A stretch of DNA of 64,000 nt from Mycolicibacterium aurum (GCA_900078775.1 LT549889.1:4216001-4280000), one strand, 5' to 3'; positions 8,861-17,800 are shown, counted from the stretch's first letter. The notes: a model not told the origin generated them from the letters alone. Program-made: numbers and translations.

Positions 8861-10183
8861 TCAGTACTCCTGGAGGCTCTCGCGCAGCGTGGTACCCGGG
8901 TAGCGGGTGCGGAACCGGCCGCGGCGCTGCAACTCTGGGACCAGAAGTTCAGTCATGTCGTTGAAGCAGCCCGGGGTGTCGGTGGCCAGCATCATGAAGC
9001 CGTTGCAGCCGCCCTCGTCGAGGTACTGCTCCATCTGGTCGGCGACGTCGGACGGAGTGCCGACGGCGACCGGCGCACCCAGCGAGACGCCGTAGATCTG
9101 GGCCGCCTCGCGCACGGTCACCGGAGCGCCGTCCTTGGCATCCAGAATGGCATCGAACAGCCCGCGGATGCCCTGGACGTCGGCGTCGACGACATTGTCG
9201 TCGAGATCGAGAGTGGAGAAGTCGAAGCCTGTGTGCCCGGACAAGATGCCGAGTGCGCTTTCGACCTGGACGTTTTCGACAAACTCGGCGTAGCGATCGT
9301 TGGCCCGAGACTTATCTCGGTCGATGACGGTTTGCAGCCCGTAGATGAGCTTCACCGATTCAGGGTCACGTCCGTAGTTGTCGGCACGGGTGCGGATGTC
9401 GTCCGCGTAGGCTCGCATGGTCTTCGGTGTCGGAAAGATGCCGAATACCGATTCGGAGTGTTTGGCAGCGAAGTCGCGCCCCTGCTCGGAGGACCCGGCC
9501 TGCCACAGCACCGGGCGCTGTTGCGGAGACGGTGCGACGAAGTGGCGACCCTTGGACTTGAAGAACTCACCCTTAAAGTCGATTTCGCGGATCTTAGCCG
9601 GGTCCGCAAAGACGCCGTTCTCCCGGTCGTAGACGATGGCATCCTCATCCCAGGAGTCCCACAGTTGATAGAGGATCTGCATGTACTCCTCGACCACCTC
9701 GTAGCGTTTGTCTCGCGGGGTCAGATTATCCTTGCCCATGGCTTGAAATTCGCTCTTGGAGTATGAAGTCACGATGTTCCAGCCGACGCGGCCATTGGTG
9801 AGGTGATCGAGTGTCGACAGGTGGCGGGCCATCATGTACGGCGGCACAAACGATGTCGACAGCGTGATACCGATACCGAGGTGTTTGGTGAAGGCACCAA
9901 TAATCGGCACCAGGGTTGCCGGTTCGTGCACCGGACATTGACCCGCGTACTTGACCACTGGATCCGAACTGCCCTTGTAAGTGGTGTAGGGCGCGAGTTC
10001 GTCGGCGATGAACATCGCATCGAACAGGCCACGTTCCATGGTCCGACCTAGATCACGCCAGAACTCCGGGCGCGACCAGTGATATCCGATCTTGTCTCGC
10101 GGGTGTGCCCACATCGACGACGCATGGTTCATCACACCGTGCTGGACGAAACCAAGCAGATGGGCCTTCTTCTTGTTAGACAC
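8861..10183 (-). CDS. LLM-class flavin-dependent monooxygenase, DszA/NtaA family
   Basis: A 440-residue TIM-barrel FMNH2-dependent monooxygenase. Segments such as PATLVPIIGAFTKHLGIGIT, NGRVGWNIVTSYS, YQLWDSWDEDA and PVLWQAGSSEQGRDFA line up with dibenzothiophene-sulfone monooxygenase DszA and nitrilotriacetate monooxygenase NtaA. GTG 10183 follows AAAGGAA. Such enzymes need FMNH2 from a separate reductase; none is encoded in this block. The neighbours are a sodium symporter, a TDT transporter and a RibB-like protein. The likely role is oxidative cleavage of an imported organosulfur or amino-polyacid compound. The family is certain, the substrate unknown. Confidence 0.88.
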   Translation of the reverse strand: MSNKKKAHLLGFVQHGVMNHASSMWAHPRDKIGYHWSRPEFWRDLGRTMERGLFDAMFIADELAPYTTYKGSSDPVVKYAGQCPVHEPATLVPIIGAFTKHLGIGITLSTSFVPPYMMARHLSTLDHLTNGRVGWNIVTSYSKSEFQAMGKDNLTPRDKRYEVVEEYMQILYQLWDSWDEDAIVYDRENGVFADPAKIREIDFKGEFFKSKGRHFVAPSPQQRPVLWQAGSSEQGRDFAAKHSESVFGIFPTPKTMRAYADDIRTRADNYGRDPESVKLIYGLQTVIDRDKSRANDRYAEFVENVQVESALGILSGHTGFDFSTLDLDDNVVDADVQGIRGLFDAILDAKDGAPVTVREAAQIYGVSLGAPVAVGTPSDVADQMEQYLDEGGCNGFMMLATDTPGCFNDMTELLVPELQRRGRFRTRYPGTTLRESLQEY

Positions 10184-10204
10184 TGTGTTCCTTTCGAACT
10201 GTTG

Positions 10205-10549
10205 TCAGAGCTCAGGTTTGGCGGTGGTGACGTCATCGCGACCATCGACGACGAACGCGGCGATAACTGCTAAGGCGGATCCGATCGCGAGAAGAACAGG
10301 TAGGTACCAGAACACGCCGTCCACACTCAGCAGCGCGATAACCGTCACCGAGGCGACGACGCCGGCCGATGCCTTCCACACGAAGCCGCGGTGCATCTCG
10401 TCGGGAAGTTCGGCGACTATGTCCGTCCGGCCTGACGCCGCCGCCTGCAGGATGTCGCGCCGTACTTGCAGGAAGGCACGGATCCCAAAGGCCACGTAGG
10501 TGATTGCCACGACGAGTGCGACCATGGTCAGGGTCCAGAACATTGTCAT
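10205..10549 (-). CDS. Small membrane protein paired with a sodium:solute symporter
   Basis: A 114-residue protein with an N-terminal helix (MTMFWTLTMVALVVAITYVAF), a charged middle stretch (RRDILQAAASGRTDIVAEL) and two further helices (about 58-75 and 80-98). Its ATG overlaps the symporter stop in an ATGA, so the two are translationally coupled. Small partner proteins encoded beside SSS transporters occur in several bacteria and may be accessory subunits. I recognise no named family. It lies 21 bp upstream of the monooxygenase gene. Confidence 0.7.
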   Translation of the reverse strand: MTMFWTLTMVALVVAITYVAFGIRAFLQVRRDILQAAASGRTDIVAELPDEMHRGFVWKASAGVVASVTVIALLSVDGVFWYLPVLLAIGSALAVIAAFVVDGRDDVTTAKPEL

Positions 10550-12048
10550 CGGACCACCTCAGCCTCGGTCGGTTCGGCAGCTCGACAATCGGCGTCCAAC
10601 GCCGCGCCACGGGCGTGCAGGGTCGTGTAGTCGAACCGCTGGCTGGATAACAAGCTCACACCCACTGCGGCGATCAGGGAGACAGCCTCGAGGGTGATGA
10701 TGCCGGGCAGCTCCCCGACCAGTTCGCGGACCGGGTATCCGACGACAATGGCGAGTACAAGGCTCGTGACGAAGGCCGTGGACGTCATCCGCGACCAGAA
10801 GATCGATAAAGCCAGTGGAACGATCAATGCAGCTTTGAGGAAGAACACCGTGGTGACCAGATCGACATAGTCGATCCCGGAACTGACCACGACACCACCG
10901 AGAACACCGGCGACGATGATGGACGCCTTCGTGGCACGAAAGAGCGTCTTCGGCGCGATCTCTCTGCGCGCCCGCTTCAGTACGTCTACGGCGACGATGG
11001 ACGACAGCGCGGAAAAGGCTCCATCCATCGACGAGTAGCACGCGTTCAGGATCACCAGTACGTACAACGCCACCAGGATTACCGGCAGACCGAGATGGCT
11101 GACCACGTACGGGCCGATACCTCCTGCGCCAACCTCACCCAGGTCTGCCGAGTCAACGCCCAGGCCCAGGCCGACGAGTCCCAGCAGACCCATCACCAGT
11201 GGAATCGGGTAGAACCATATCCCTGCCCATAAGAACGTGCGGCCCATCGAGGACGGTTTGAGCGCCCACGCCTTTTGCCAGAACGTCTGATCGGCCATGG
11301 TGGAAGCAAGCAGGCCCAGCGCTAGCGAGATCCCGAACGCCGCGGCAGCCTGACCATCGAACGGTTCAAGAGTATGCGGGCCGGCCTGCGCGACGCGTTC
11401 GAACACCATGTTCGGGCCGCCGACCTTCTCCAGGACATACAGCACGACGATCGCGGAGGGCACGGTGATCAGTAGCGTATTGACGGTTGCGGTGATCGCC
11501 GACGTCCAAAGTCCGCCAAAGTAGGAGTAGACGGTGACGGTTGCCAACGCGACGATGAGGACGACGGTTGTGTTGAGGTCGAAGACCACACCCATAACGA
11601 GGACGACCCCGAAAAGGTTGATGAATATCTCGGCTAGCAGACCGAGCAGCATCGCAACCAGCATGACCGTGGTGGCCGGCTTGTTCTGGAAGCGTTCACG
11701 CACGAACTCGACGATCGTGTAGCCGGCGGGCATCTGACGGCGAAGGCGCGAGGCAAAGAACACCATCACCATGACGGCCAGACCGTTGGGCACGACGAAC
11801 CAGACCAGCCCGGACGTGCCAAAACTGAATGCCTGGGCAGACGACATCATCACCGCCATCGACCAAGTCCATACAGCGATGACCGATCCGACACCGAAGC
11901 CGAAGCCGATTCGCCGGTCGGCGATGACGAAGTCGTGGGTGTTCTTGACCATCGTCTTGACGCCCAGGGCTATGCCTAAGAGCAGTGCGCCCAAACCGAC
12001 CATGAGTACGATGCCCATGGCGGGTGGGATATCCGGGGGACTGAACAA
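10546..12048 (-). CDS. Sodium:solute symporter (SSS) family permease
   Basis: A 500-residue membrane transporter with about 13 helices. It has the SSS-type core, including VIADRRIGFGFGVGSVIAVW, and the helix with NACYSSMDGAFSALSSIVAVD, where SSS proteins place sodium-site serines. TTG 12048 is chosen as start because a perfect AGGAGG sits 5 bases upstream (12054-12059); a longer frame to 12078 lacks such a signal. It is probably the uptake system for the substrate of the downstream flavin monooxygenase. The substrate class cannot be read from the sequence. Confidence 0.85.
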   Translation of the reverse strand: MFSPPDIPPAMGIVLMVGLGALLLGIALGVKTMVKNTHDFVIADRRIGFGFGVGSVIAVWTWSMAVMMSSAQAFSFGTSGLVWFVVPNGLAVMVMVFFASRLRRQMPAGYTIVEFVRERFQNKPATTVMLVAMLLGLLAEIFINLFGVVLVMGVVFDLNTTVVLIVALATVTVYSYFGGLWTSAITATVNTLLITVPSAIVVLYVLEKVGGPNMVFERVAQAGPHTLEPFDGQAAAAFGISLALGLLASTMADQTFWQKAWALKPSSMGRTFLWAGIWFYPIPLVMGLLGLVGLGLGVDSADLGEVGAGGIGPYVVSHLGLPVILVALYVLVILNACYSSMDGAFSALSSIVAVDVLKRARREIAPKTLFRATKASIIVAGVLGGVVVSSGIDYVDLVTTVFFLKAALIVPLALSIFWSRMTSTAFVTSLVLAIVVGYPVRELVGELPGIITLEAVSLIAAVGVSLLSSQRFDYTTLHARGAALDADCRAAEPTEAEVVR

Positions 12049-12124
12049 GTGATCCTCCTGTGGAAGTGGGTAGTTCAACGTCCGCCTCGGCGTTGGGGCG
12101 GTATTGCCTCAGTTGCGACGTTCC

Positions 12125-12757
12125 TCAGAGCGCTCGAAGAGACGAGGCGGTCACCACCGGCAGCCGGTGCCGGTGCGCGAATGTCTCGATGTATCTGTCT
12201 GTGGCCGAGGTGATCCCGTCTACTAGAGTCGCCGCGGCCACCACCCCGCTGAGGCCGATGCTCCGACTCAGCGCCGCTGCGGCGTCGTAGCGGCTCCACC
12301 GGCTGAGTGCGAACACTCCCCCAGTCACAACCGGAACGACGTGGCCAGGTCTGGTGAAATCCGACGCAGTTGCACCGGGGTCAGCGATCTGTGAAATAGT
12401 CTCGGCGCGGTCCCGCGCCGAGATCCCGGTCGAGACCGAGATGGCATCTACGGCCACGCAGAACCGACCGGCGTCACGCTCCAAGTCAGCGTGCAGCAGC
12501 GGAAAAGCCAGCCGATCTGATGTAGCGACGTCGACGGTCGCGACTATCAACCCGCATGTGTGCTCGACTAGAAACGCCGTGAGCGCGACGTCGAGATGCT
12601 CTGCGGCGATGCACACATCGGCTAGCTGCTCGCCGGCGACAGTGTCGCAAACGATCACCGGTCGTCCGAGCGAAAAATGCCTTTGCGCGTCCACGAAGTC
12701 GTGGCACGGATCCGCACCGATGAGCTCATCCCCGGCCAAGCAGGACTGAATCGGCAT
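12125..12757 (-). CDS. RibB-like (DHBP synthase fold) protein lacking catalytic residues
   Basis: A 210-residue protein that aligns along its whole length with 3,4-dihydroxy-2-butanone-4-phosphate synthase RibB. Shared stretches include STGISARDRAETI (109-121), SDFTRPGHVVP (132-142) with the conserved His139, and HRHRLPVVT near the C-terminus. The catalytic acidic loop, DDEDRENEGD in E. coli, reads DTVAGEQLAD here: Arg37 becomes Gly and Glu40 becomes Leu. The metal ligand His153 is replaced (SRYDAA for GGHTEA) and Glu174 becomes Ala. It is therefore probably not a working DHBP synthase. The context with an FMN-dependent enzyme suggests a flavin- or sugar-phosphate-binding helper. GGAAGGAAG precedes the ATG. 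Confidence 0.75.
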   Translation of the reverse strand: MPIQSCLAGDELIGADPCHDFVDAQRHFSLGRPVIVCDTVAGEQLADVCIAAEHLDVALTAFLVEHTCGLIVATVDVATSDRLAFPLLHADLERDAGRFCVAVDAISVSTGISARDRAETISQIADPGATASDFTRPGHVVPVVTGGVFALSRWSRYDAAAALSRSIGLSGVVAAATLVDGITSATDRYIETFAHRHRLPVVTASSLRAL

Positions 12758-12866
12758 GGGCTGGCTTCCTTCCGCGAGGTGAAACTCGAACTGGACAGAT
12801 CGTCACAGCGAGTTGACGAGTCCACCACCGGAGTGGTTACGCCGTAGTTACGCGGAGCCGCCGATC

Positions 12867-13802
12867 TCAATTCCGGGACGCGGCAACGGTAATCAACTGA
12901 CGAGCCGCGACGGACAGTTCCTTCACCGCGGCAGGCCACACTGCCGAGATGTCTCGCAGCAGCGGGCGGGAGTCGATCCGTACCCGGTGCAGGCGACCGA
13001 ACTGCAGGTCCTCACCTACGCTGAGCAAACTGAGCACAGCTGGGGCAAAGCCGCAACTCACAGCGTTCTTCACCGCCGCGGTGGTGGGCAGTTCCAGGGC
13101 CGGGGCAGCCGGTATCAGACCGGGTTCGCGAGAGGAAACCAACCGCTCGTATGAGCACCGCGTGCCGGAGCCGGCTTCGCGACACACCAGTGCTGTCGCT
13201 GCGAGCTCAGCCATACTGATAGCCCGCCCACCGAGACCAACCCAGGGATGGGTGGGGGCCACCACAACCACCATCTCGTCGCGCCCCACTTTCCGGTGGT
13301 GCAGATAGTCTGGTATATCCGGAGTTTCAACGAATCCGACGTCGTGCAGTCCGGCACGCACCTCTTCGAACACCGTGGCGCTGTTAACCGCAGTGACGGT
13401 CACCTGCGTGCTGGTCGAACCGTAGTCCAACGACAGCTTCATCAACCAGCGCGGAATGAGGTACTCGGCCACCGTATAGCTGGCAGCAGTCCGCAACACG
13501 GAACGCTCGTTGCGCACCGAATCGACAGCGGCATCGAGTCTGTCGATGGCCTGCAGGACGGAACAGGCCAGTTCGTCGATAACCCGCCCCTCGGGTGTCA
13601 ACACACAACCCGAGGGTCCGCGCGTGAGCAAACGGCGGCCCACGGACCGTTCGAGCACTTGGAGACGGGCCGACACCGCTTGCTGGGTGACACCGAGCCT
13701 GCGGGCGGCCTCGCTGAGACTTCCCAGGCGGCTCACCAGGACAAGTGTCTCCAAGGCCGCGATGTTGCGCAGCTCGCTATATTTCGCCTTGTTAACTGCC
13801 AC
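12867..13802 (-). CDS. LysR-family transcriptional regulator
   Basis: A 311-residue LTTR. The N-terminal HTH is ALETLVLVSRLGSLSEAARR followed by VTQQAVSARLQVLE, then the linker and a periplasmic-binding-protein-like effector domain from about residue 90. GTG 13802 gives the usual LTTR length; the frame is open for another 43 codons without similarity. It is upstream of and on the same strand as the RibB-like, symporter, monooxygenase and TDT genes, and is the obvious regulator of that block. A T-N11-A palindrome lies just ahead of its start. Confidence 0.85.
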   Translation of the reverse strand: MAVNKAKYSELRNIAALETLVLVSRLGSLSEAARRLGVTQQAVSARLQVLERSVGRRLLTRGPSGCVLTPEGRVIDELACSVLQAIDRLDAAVDSVRNERSVLRTAASYTVAEYLIPRWLMKLSLDYGSTSTQVTVTAVNSATVFEEVRAGLHDVGFVETPDIPDYLHHRKVGRDEMVVVVAPTHPWVGLGGRAISMAELAATALVCREAGSGTRCSYERLVSSREPGLIPAAPALELPTTAAVKNAVSCGFAPAVLSLLSVGEDLQFGRLHRVRIDSRPLLRDISAVWPAAVKELSVAARQLITVAASRN

Positions 13803-14220
13803 AACCAGATTTTGTAGGATACAAGCATATTTGGCAGCGCAAGCAGTGGGCACAAGACGCGGAAAATTGCTTCGCGTTTGCGAGACGGCCCCTTCGGCGG
13901 CCGTGACGTCATAATGGCGGAGTGGACACACGCAACCACAGACGTCCGGTTGTATCTGGTTTGAAAGCCGCTATGGTTCGCACCCGATTGCAACCGGGGT
14001 AAGCGTCGCCGCAGCCTTTACGTAGAGCGAAATCGTAACTAGCGCTGATATTTCCCAGACGCAAATTGCATGCCCTCAGCGTCCCGGGGCGAGAAAGGCA
14101 ACCCGCAGAGAAACAGGATCGGTACGCGCGTGGAAGCGGTTCACTCGGTCATGGCGTTCTCACCGCAGTCAGCCAGCGAACCACACGCCAACTCGATCGA
14201 ACCGCCGACCCTGCCCTGAG
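13803..14220. other. Gene-free interval between LysR gene and hsaB
   Basis: Apart from the LysR box there is no convincing reading frame in these 418 bases. Composition is mixed: roughly half A+T next to the LysR gene, rising in G+C toward hsaB. In M. tuberculosis, nat follows hsaB here; no nat similarity is visible, so this is probably the junction where the accessory block replaced it. No direct repeats or transposase remains were seen. Confidence 0.5.
13812..13824. promoter_or_regulatory. T-N11-A palindrome, candidate LysR box
   Basis: TTGTA-GGA-TACAA is a perfect inverted repeat of the T-N11-A type bound by LysR proteins. It lies 10 bases upstream of the GTG of the LysR gene and is a natural autoregulatory site. 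Inferred from pattern only. Confidence 0.45.
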
Positions 14221-14790
14221 TCAGAGCCAGGTGTCCGGGGTGGTCGCGGTGAGGAAGGCCTCCAGGTCGTCGCGCCACCGGGCCGGGGTGTTCTTGTCCG
14301 GTTCGATGCCGGTGTACTCGCCGCGGTAGAACAGCAGCGGGCGGGGCTTCAGCGCCGGCGGCTCGGACATCGACTGCACCGCGCCGAATACCACGAAGTG
14401 ATCGCCGCCGTCGTGCACCGAATGCACCGTGCAGTCGATGTGGGCCAGGCTGCCGTCGATCACCGGTGAACCGAGTTCGGAAGGGGTCCAGTCGATCCCG
14501 GCGAACTTGTCCGGTGCCTTGGACCCGAACTGGGCCGACACGTGCTGCTGGTTCTCGTGCAGCATGTTGACGCAGAACCTGCCGCTGGCATCGATGGCCT
14601 GCCATGCGCGGGACTGCTTGGTGGGACAGAACAGCACCAGCGGCGGGTCCAGCGACAGCGCGGCGAAGGACTGGCAGGCGAACCCGACCGGGACGTCCTC
14701 GTGCGTGGTGGTGATGACGGTGACGCCGGTGCAGAACTGCCCGAGCACATTGCGGAATGTGCGGGGGTCGATCGCCGGGCCGGAGGTCAT
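14221..14790 (-). CDS. hsaB: Flavin reductase of the HsaAB monooxygenase
   Basis: A 189-residue NAD(P)H:flavin reductase that supplies reduced flavin to HsaA in steroid A-ring degradation. It has the flavin_reductase fold, with FRNVLGQFCTGVTVITT near the N-terminus, VPVGFACQSFAALSLDPPLV and PLLFYRGEY. ATG 14790 is 2 bases after the hsaC stop, so it is the last gene of the hsaADCB operon. Order and sequence match the M. tuberculosis locus. Regulation by KstR is expected from the operator at hsaA. Confidence 0.93.
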   Translation of the reverse strand: MTSGPAIDPRTFRNVLGQFCTGVTVITTTHEDVPVGFACQSFAALSLDPPLVLFCPTKQSRAWQAIDASGRFCVNMLHENQQHVSAQFGSKAPDKFAGIDWTPSELGSPVIDGSLAHIDCTVHSVHDGGDHFVVFGAVQSMSEPPALKPRPLLFYRGEYTGIEPDKNTPARWRDDLEAFLTATTPDTWL

Positions 14791-14792
14791 GA

Positions 14793-15692
14793 CTACTTGA
14801 AGCCGACGCTGAAGTCGTGCCCCCACAGCGACACCGCGGTGCTCTCCCTCGCGACCCAGTTGGTGTCCTCGACTTCGAGGCCCTCACAACCGAATTCGAC
14901 GTCGAACCCGCCGGGTGTCTTCATGTAGAAGGACAGCATCTTGTCGTTGGTGTGCCGCCCCAGGGTGGCCGACATCTTCACGTTGCGGCGCAGCGCACGG
15001 TCCAGGCACAGGCCCACATCGTCGGAGTTCTCCACCTCGACCATCAGGTGCACGATGCCGGTCGGGTTGGGCATCGGCATGAACGCCAGCGCGTGGTGGC
15101 GCGGGTTGCAGCCGTAGAAGCGCAGCCAGATCGGGTCGCCGTCGGCGGGGCGGCCGGCCAGCTGCGGAGGCAGGCTCATCGAGTCGCGCAACCGGAAGCC
15201 CAGCACGTCCTGGTAGAACGCCTGCGCGGCGGCGTCGTCGTCGCAGGTGAGCACCACATGCCCGAGACCCTGTTCGGCGGTGACGAACTTGTGGCCGTAC
15301 GGGCTGACGAACCGGCGGCCGAGGTACTGGGCGCCATGAAAGGCCTCCAGCACGTTGCCGGCCGGGTCGTTGAAGCGGATCAGCCCCTCGACGCGCCGTT
15401 CGGAGCGCTCCTCGCGGGTGCCCTCGGCGTAGTCGACACCGGCCTTGGCCAGCGTCTCGCGCAGCGCCTGCAGGGCGGGGGCGTCGGCGACCTCCCAGCC
15501 CGAGACCAGCAGCCGGTCCTGCTCGCCGGGCACGATCACCAGCCGGGCGGCCATCTCGTCCATCCGCAGGTACAGCGCACCCGGGGTGGAGCCGTCGCCC
15601 TCGGCCATGCCGAGCACCTTGAGCCCGAACTCGCGCCAGGCCGCCACATCGGTCGCCTCGATGCGCATGTATCCCAATGCCTTGATGCTCAT
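14793..15692 (-). CDS. hsaC: 3,4-DHSA extradiol dioxygenase
   Basis: A 299-residue iron(II) extradiol dioxygenase that opens ring A of 3,4-dihydroxy-9,10-seconandrost-1,3,5(10)-triene-9,17-dione by meta-cleavage. Two vicinal-oxygen-chelate domains are visible. The metal ligands fall at His145 (GLGHVVL), His215 (GIVHLMV) and Glu266 (FDVEFGCEG), the same positions as in M. tuberculosis HsaC. It sits between hsaD (10 bp) and hsaB (2 bp) in the operon. Confidence 0.96.
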   Translation of the reverse strand: MSIKALGYMRIEATDVAAWREFGLKVLGMAEGDGSTPGALYLRMDEMAARLVIVPGEQDRLLVSGWEVADAPALQALRETLAKAGVDYAEGTREERSERRVEGLIRFNDPAGNVLEAFHGAQYLGRRFVSPYGHKFVTAEQGLGHVVLTCDDDAAAQAFYQDVLGFRLRDSMSLPPQLAGRPADGDPIWLRFYGCNPRHHALAFMPMPNPTGIVHLMVEVENSDDVGLCLDRALRRNVKMSATLGRHTNDKMLSFYMKTPGGFDVEFGCEGLEVEDTNWVARESTAVSLWGHDFSVGFK

Positions 15693-15702
15693 GGCTGCGT
15701 CC

Positions 15703-16575
15703 CTAACTCAGGAAATCGATGGTCAGCTTGTTGAATTCGTCGAACTTCTCGACCTGGGCCCAGTGTCCACACTGCCCGAAGACATGCAACTGCACCCGCG
15801 GGATCTGCTTCACCGCGACCAGCGCACCGTCGAGCGGGTTGACCCGGTCCTCCCGGCCCCAGATCAGCAGCACCGGCTGACGCAGCTTGTACACCTCGCG
15901 CCACATCATGCCGAGTTCGAAGTCCGCGCCGGCGAAGGACTTACCCATCGCGCGGGTGGCGGCCAGCGATTCGGGGGTGCTGGCGATGGCGAACCGCTCG
16001 TCGACCAGCTCCGGGGTGACCAGCTTCTGGTCGAACACCATGATCCGGATGAACGCTTCCAGGTTCTCCCGGGTCGGTTCGTAGTTGAACTTGGCGAGCG
16101 CCTTGACGCCCTCGGTGGGGTCCGGCGCGAACAGGTTCACACTCAACCCGCCGGGGCCCATCAGCACCAGCTTGCCGGCCCGGTCCGGGTAGTCCAGCGC
16201 GAACCGCACCGCGGTGCCGCCGCCGAGCGAGTTGCCCAGCAGCGGGACCCGGCCGGTGATGCCGAGGTGATCGAGCAGGCCGAGCACGGCCTTGGCGCTG
16301 TACCGGTTGTACTGCTCGTGTTCGGTGTGCTTGTCCGACAACCCGTATCCGGGCTGATCGATGGCCAGCACATGGAACTTCTCGGCGAGCACCGCGACGT
16401 TGCGGCCGAAGTTCGACCAGCTCGACGCGCCCGGGCCGCCACCGTGCAGCAGCACGATGGTCTGCCCGGACGGGTCGCCGGCCTCGTGGTAATGCAACCG
16501 CATGGCCAGCTCGCCGGCCTGTACGTCGGCGAAGCGGGAGGTGGACTCGAAGGTTATCTCGGTGGTGGCAGTCAT
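15703..16575 (-). CDS. hsaD: 4,9-DSHA meta-cleavage product hydrolase
   Basis: A 290-residue alpha/beta hydrolase that cuts the C-C bond of the ring-opened steroid made by HsaC. The catalytic triad reads Ser116 (GNSLGG), Asp243 (REDRVNP) and His271 (QCGHWAQ). LLHGGGPGASSW near residue 43 is the oxyanion motif of meta-cleavage hydrolases. Its ATG shares one base with the hsaA stop (TGATG type junction), so it is tightly coupled. Confidence 0.96.
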   Translation of the reverse strand: MTATTEITFESTSRFADVQAGELAMRLHYHEAGDPSGQTIVLLHGGGPGASSWSNFGRNVAVLAEKFHVLAIDQPGYGLSDKHTEHEQYNRYSAKAVLGLLDHLGITGRVPLLGNSLGGGTAVRFALDYPDRAGKLVLMGPGGLSVNLFAPDPTEGVKALAKFNYEPTRENLEAFIRIMVFDQKLVTPELVDERFAIASTPESLAATRAMGKSFAGADFELGMMWREVYKLRQPVLLIWGREDRVNPLDGALVAVKQIPRVQLHVFGQCGHWAQVEKFDEFNKLTIDFLS

Positions 16576-17759
16576 CAGACCATCGTGTCCGCGGGCGGCA
16601 GCCCGAACTCATTGTTGCCGAAGATCAGGTAGGCCCGTTCCGGCTCGTTGGCGGCGTGCACCCGACCGGCGTGCGCGTCCCGCCAGAAGCGTTGCAGCGG
16701 TGCGGTGTTCACCAGCGCGGTGGCACCGGCGGACTCGAAGAGCAGATCGATGGACGCGATGGCCCGCGCGGTGGCACGCACCTGATCACGACGGGCCCGG
16801 GCGCGGAGCTCGAACGGGATCTCCTTGCCGGCCTGCAGCAGCGCGTACTCGTCGCCCACGTTGCCGATCAGCTGACGCCAGGCGGCGTCGATATCGCTGG
16901 CCGCCTCGGCGATGCGCACCTTGGCGAACGGGTCGTCCTTGGACTTCTCGCCGGCGAAGGCCGCGCGGACCCGCTTGCCCTGATGCTCGACATGCGCCGC
17001 GTACGCGCCGTAGGCCATCCCCACGATGGGGGTGGAGATGGTGGTGGGATGCATGGTGCCCCACGGCATCTTGTAGACCGGAGCGGTGTTGTTCTCGAAG
17101 CCACCCGCGGTGCCGTCGTTCATCGCCTTGTAGGACAGGAAGCGGTGCGAGGGCACGAACACGTCCTTGACCACGACGGTGTTGGAGCCGGTGCCGCGCA
17201 GGCCGACCACGTGCCACACATCGTCGATGGTGTACTCCGAGCGCGGGATCAGGAAGCTGCCGAAGTCGACCGGGCGGCCGTCCTTGATGACCGGCCCGCC
17301 GAGGAACGCCCAGGTGGCGTGCTCGCTGCCGGAGGACCACTGCCAGGCACCGCTGACCAGGTAGCCACCGTCGACGACGGTGCCGGCGCCCATCGGGGCG
17401 TAGGACGAGGACACCCGGACGGTCGGGTCCTCGCCCCACACCTCGTCCTGGGCCTTCTGGTCGAAGAGCGCCAGATGCCAGTTGTGCACGCCGATGATCG
17501 AGCTGATCCAGCCGGTGGACCCGCAGGCGCTGGCCAGCCGGCGGACCGCCTCGTAGAAGACGGTCGGGTCGGCCTGCAGGCCGCCCCACTGCTCGGGCTG
17601 GAGCAGCTTGAAGAAGCCGATCTCGTCGAGTTCGTTGACCGTTTCGTAGGAGACCTGGCGCCGGTCCTCGGCCTCCTGAGCGCGTTCGCGCAGCTTCGGC
17701 AACAAATCATCGACGCCGGCGAGGACCGCCTGCACGTCACGCTGTTCAATGGACGTCAC
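16575..17759 (-). CDS. hsaA: 3-HSA hydroxylase, oxygenase component
   Basis: A 394-residue flavin-dependent monooxygenase of the acyl-CoA-dehydrogenase fold. It hydroxylates 3-HSA with flavin supplied by HsaB. GTG 17759, with GGGAGG at 17766-17771, gives TSIEQRDVQAVLAGVDDLLP at the start and the same length as the M. tuberculosis enzyme. It is the first gene of hsaADCB and is divergent from kshB across 149 bp holding two KstR operators. Confidence 0.95.
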   Translation of the reverse strand: MTSIEQRDVQAVLAGVDDLLPKLRERAQEAEDRRQVSYETVNELDEIGFFKLLQPEQWGGLQADPTVFYEAVRRLASACGSTGWISSIIGVHNWHLALFDQKAQDEVWGEDPTVRVSSSYAPMGAGTVVDGGYLVSGAWQWSSGSEHATWAFLGGPVIKDGRPVDFGSFLIPRSEYTIDDVWHVVGLRGTGSNTVVVKDVFVPSHRFLSYKAMNDGTAGGFENNTAPVYKMPWGTMHPTTISTPIVGMAYGAYAAHVEHQGKRVRAAFAGEKSKDDPFAKVRIAEAASDIDAAWRQLIGNVGDEYALLQAGKEIPFELRARARRDQVRATARAIASIDLLFESAGATALVNTAPLQRFWRDAHAGRVHAANEPERAYLIFGNNEFGLPPADTMV

Positions 17760-17800
17760 TGAATTGCCTCCCGGATCGAGATCGAGCACTAGAAAGAGAT

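Noticed and set aside
12125..12757. A functional riboflavin gene (ribB)
   Set aside because: Several catalytic and metal-binding residues are replaced, and no other riboflavin genes are near.
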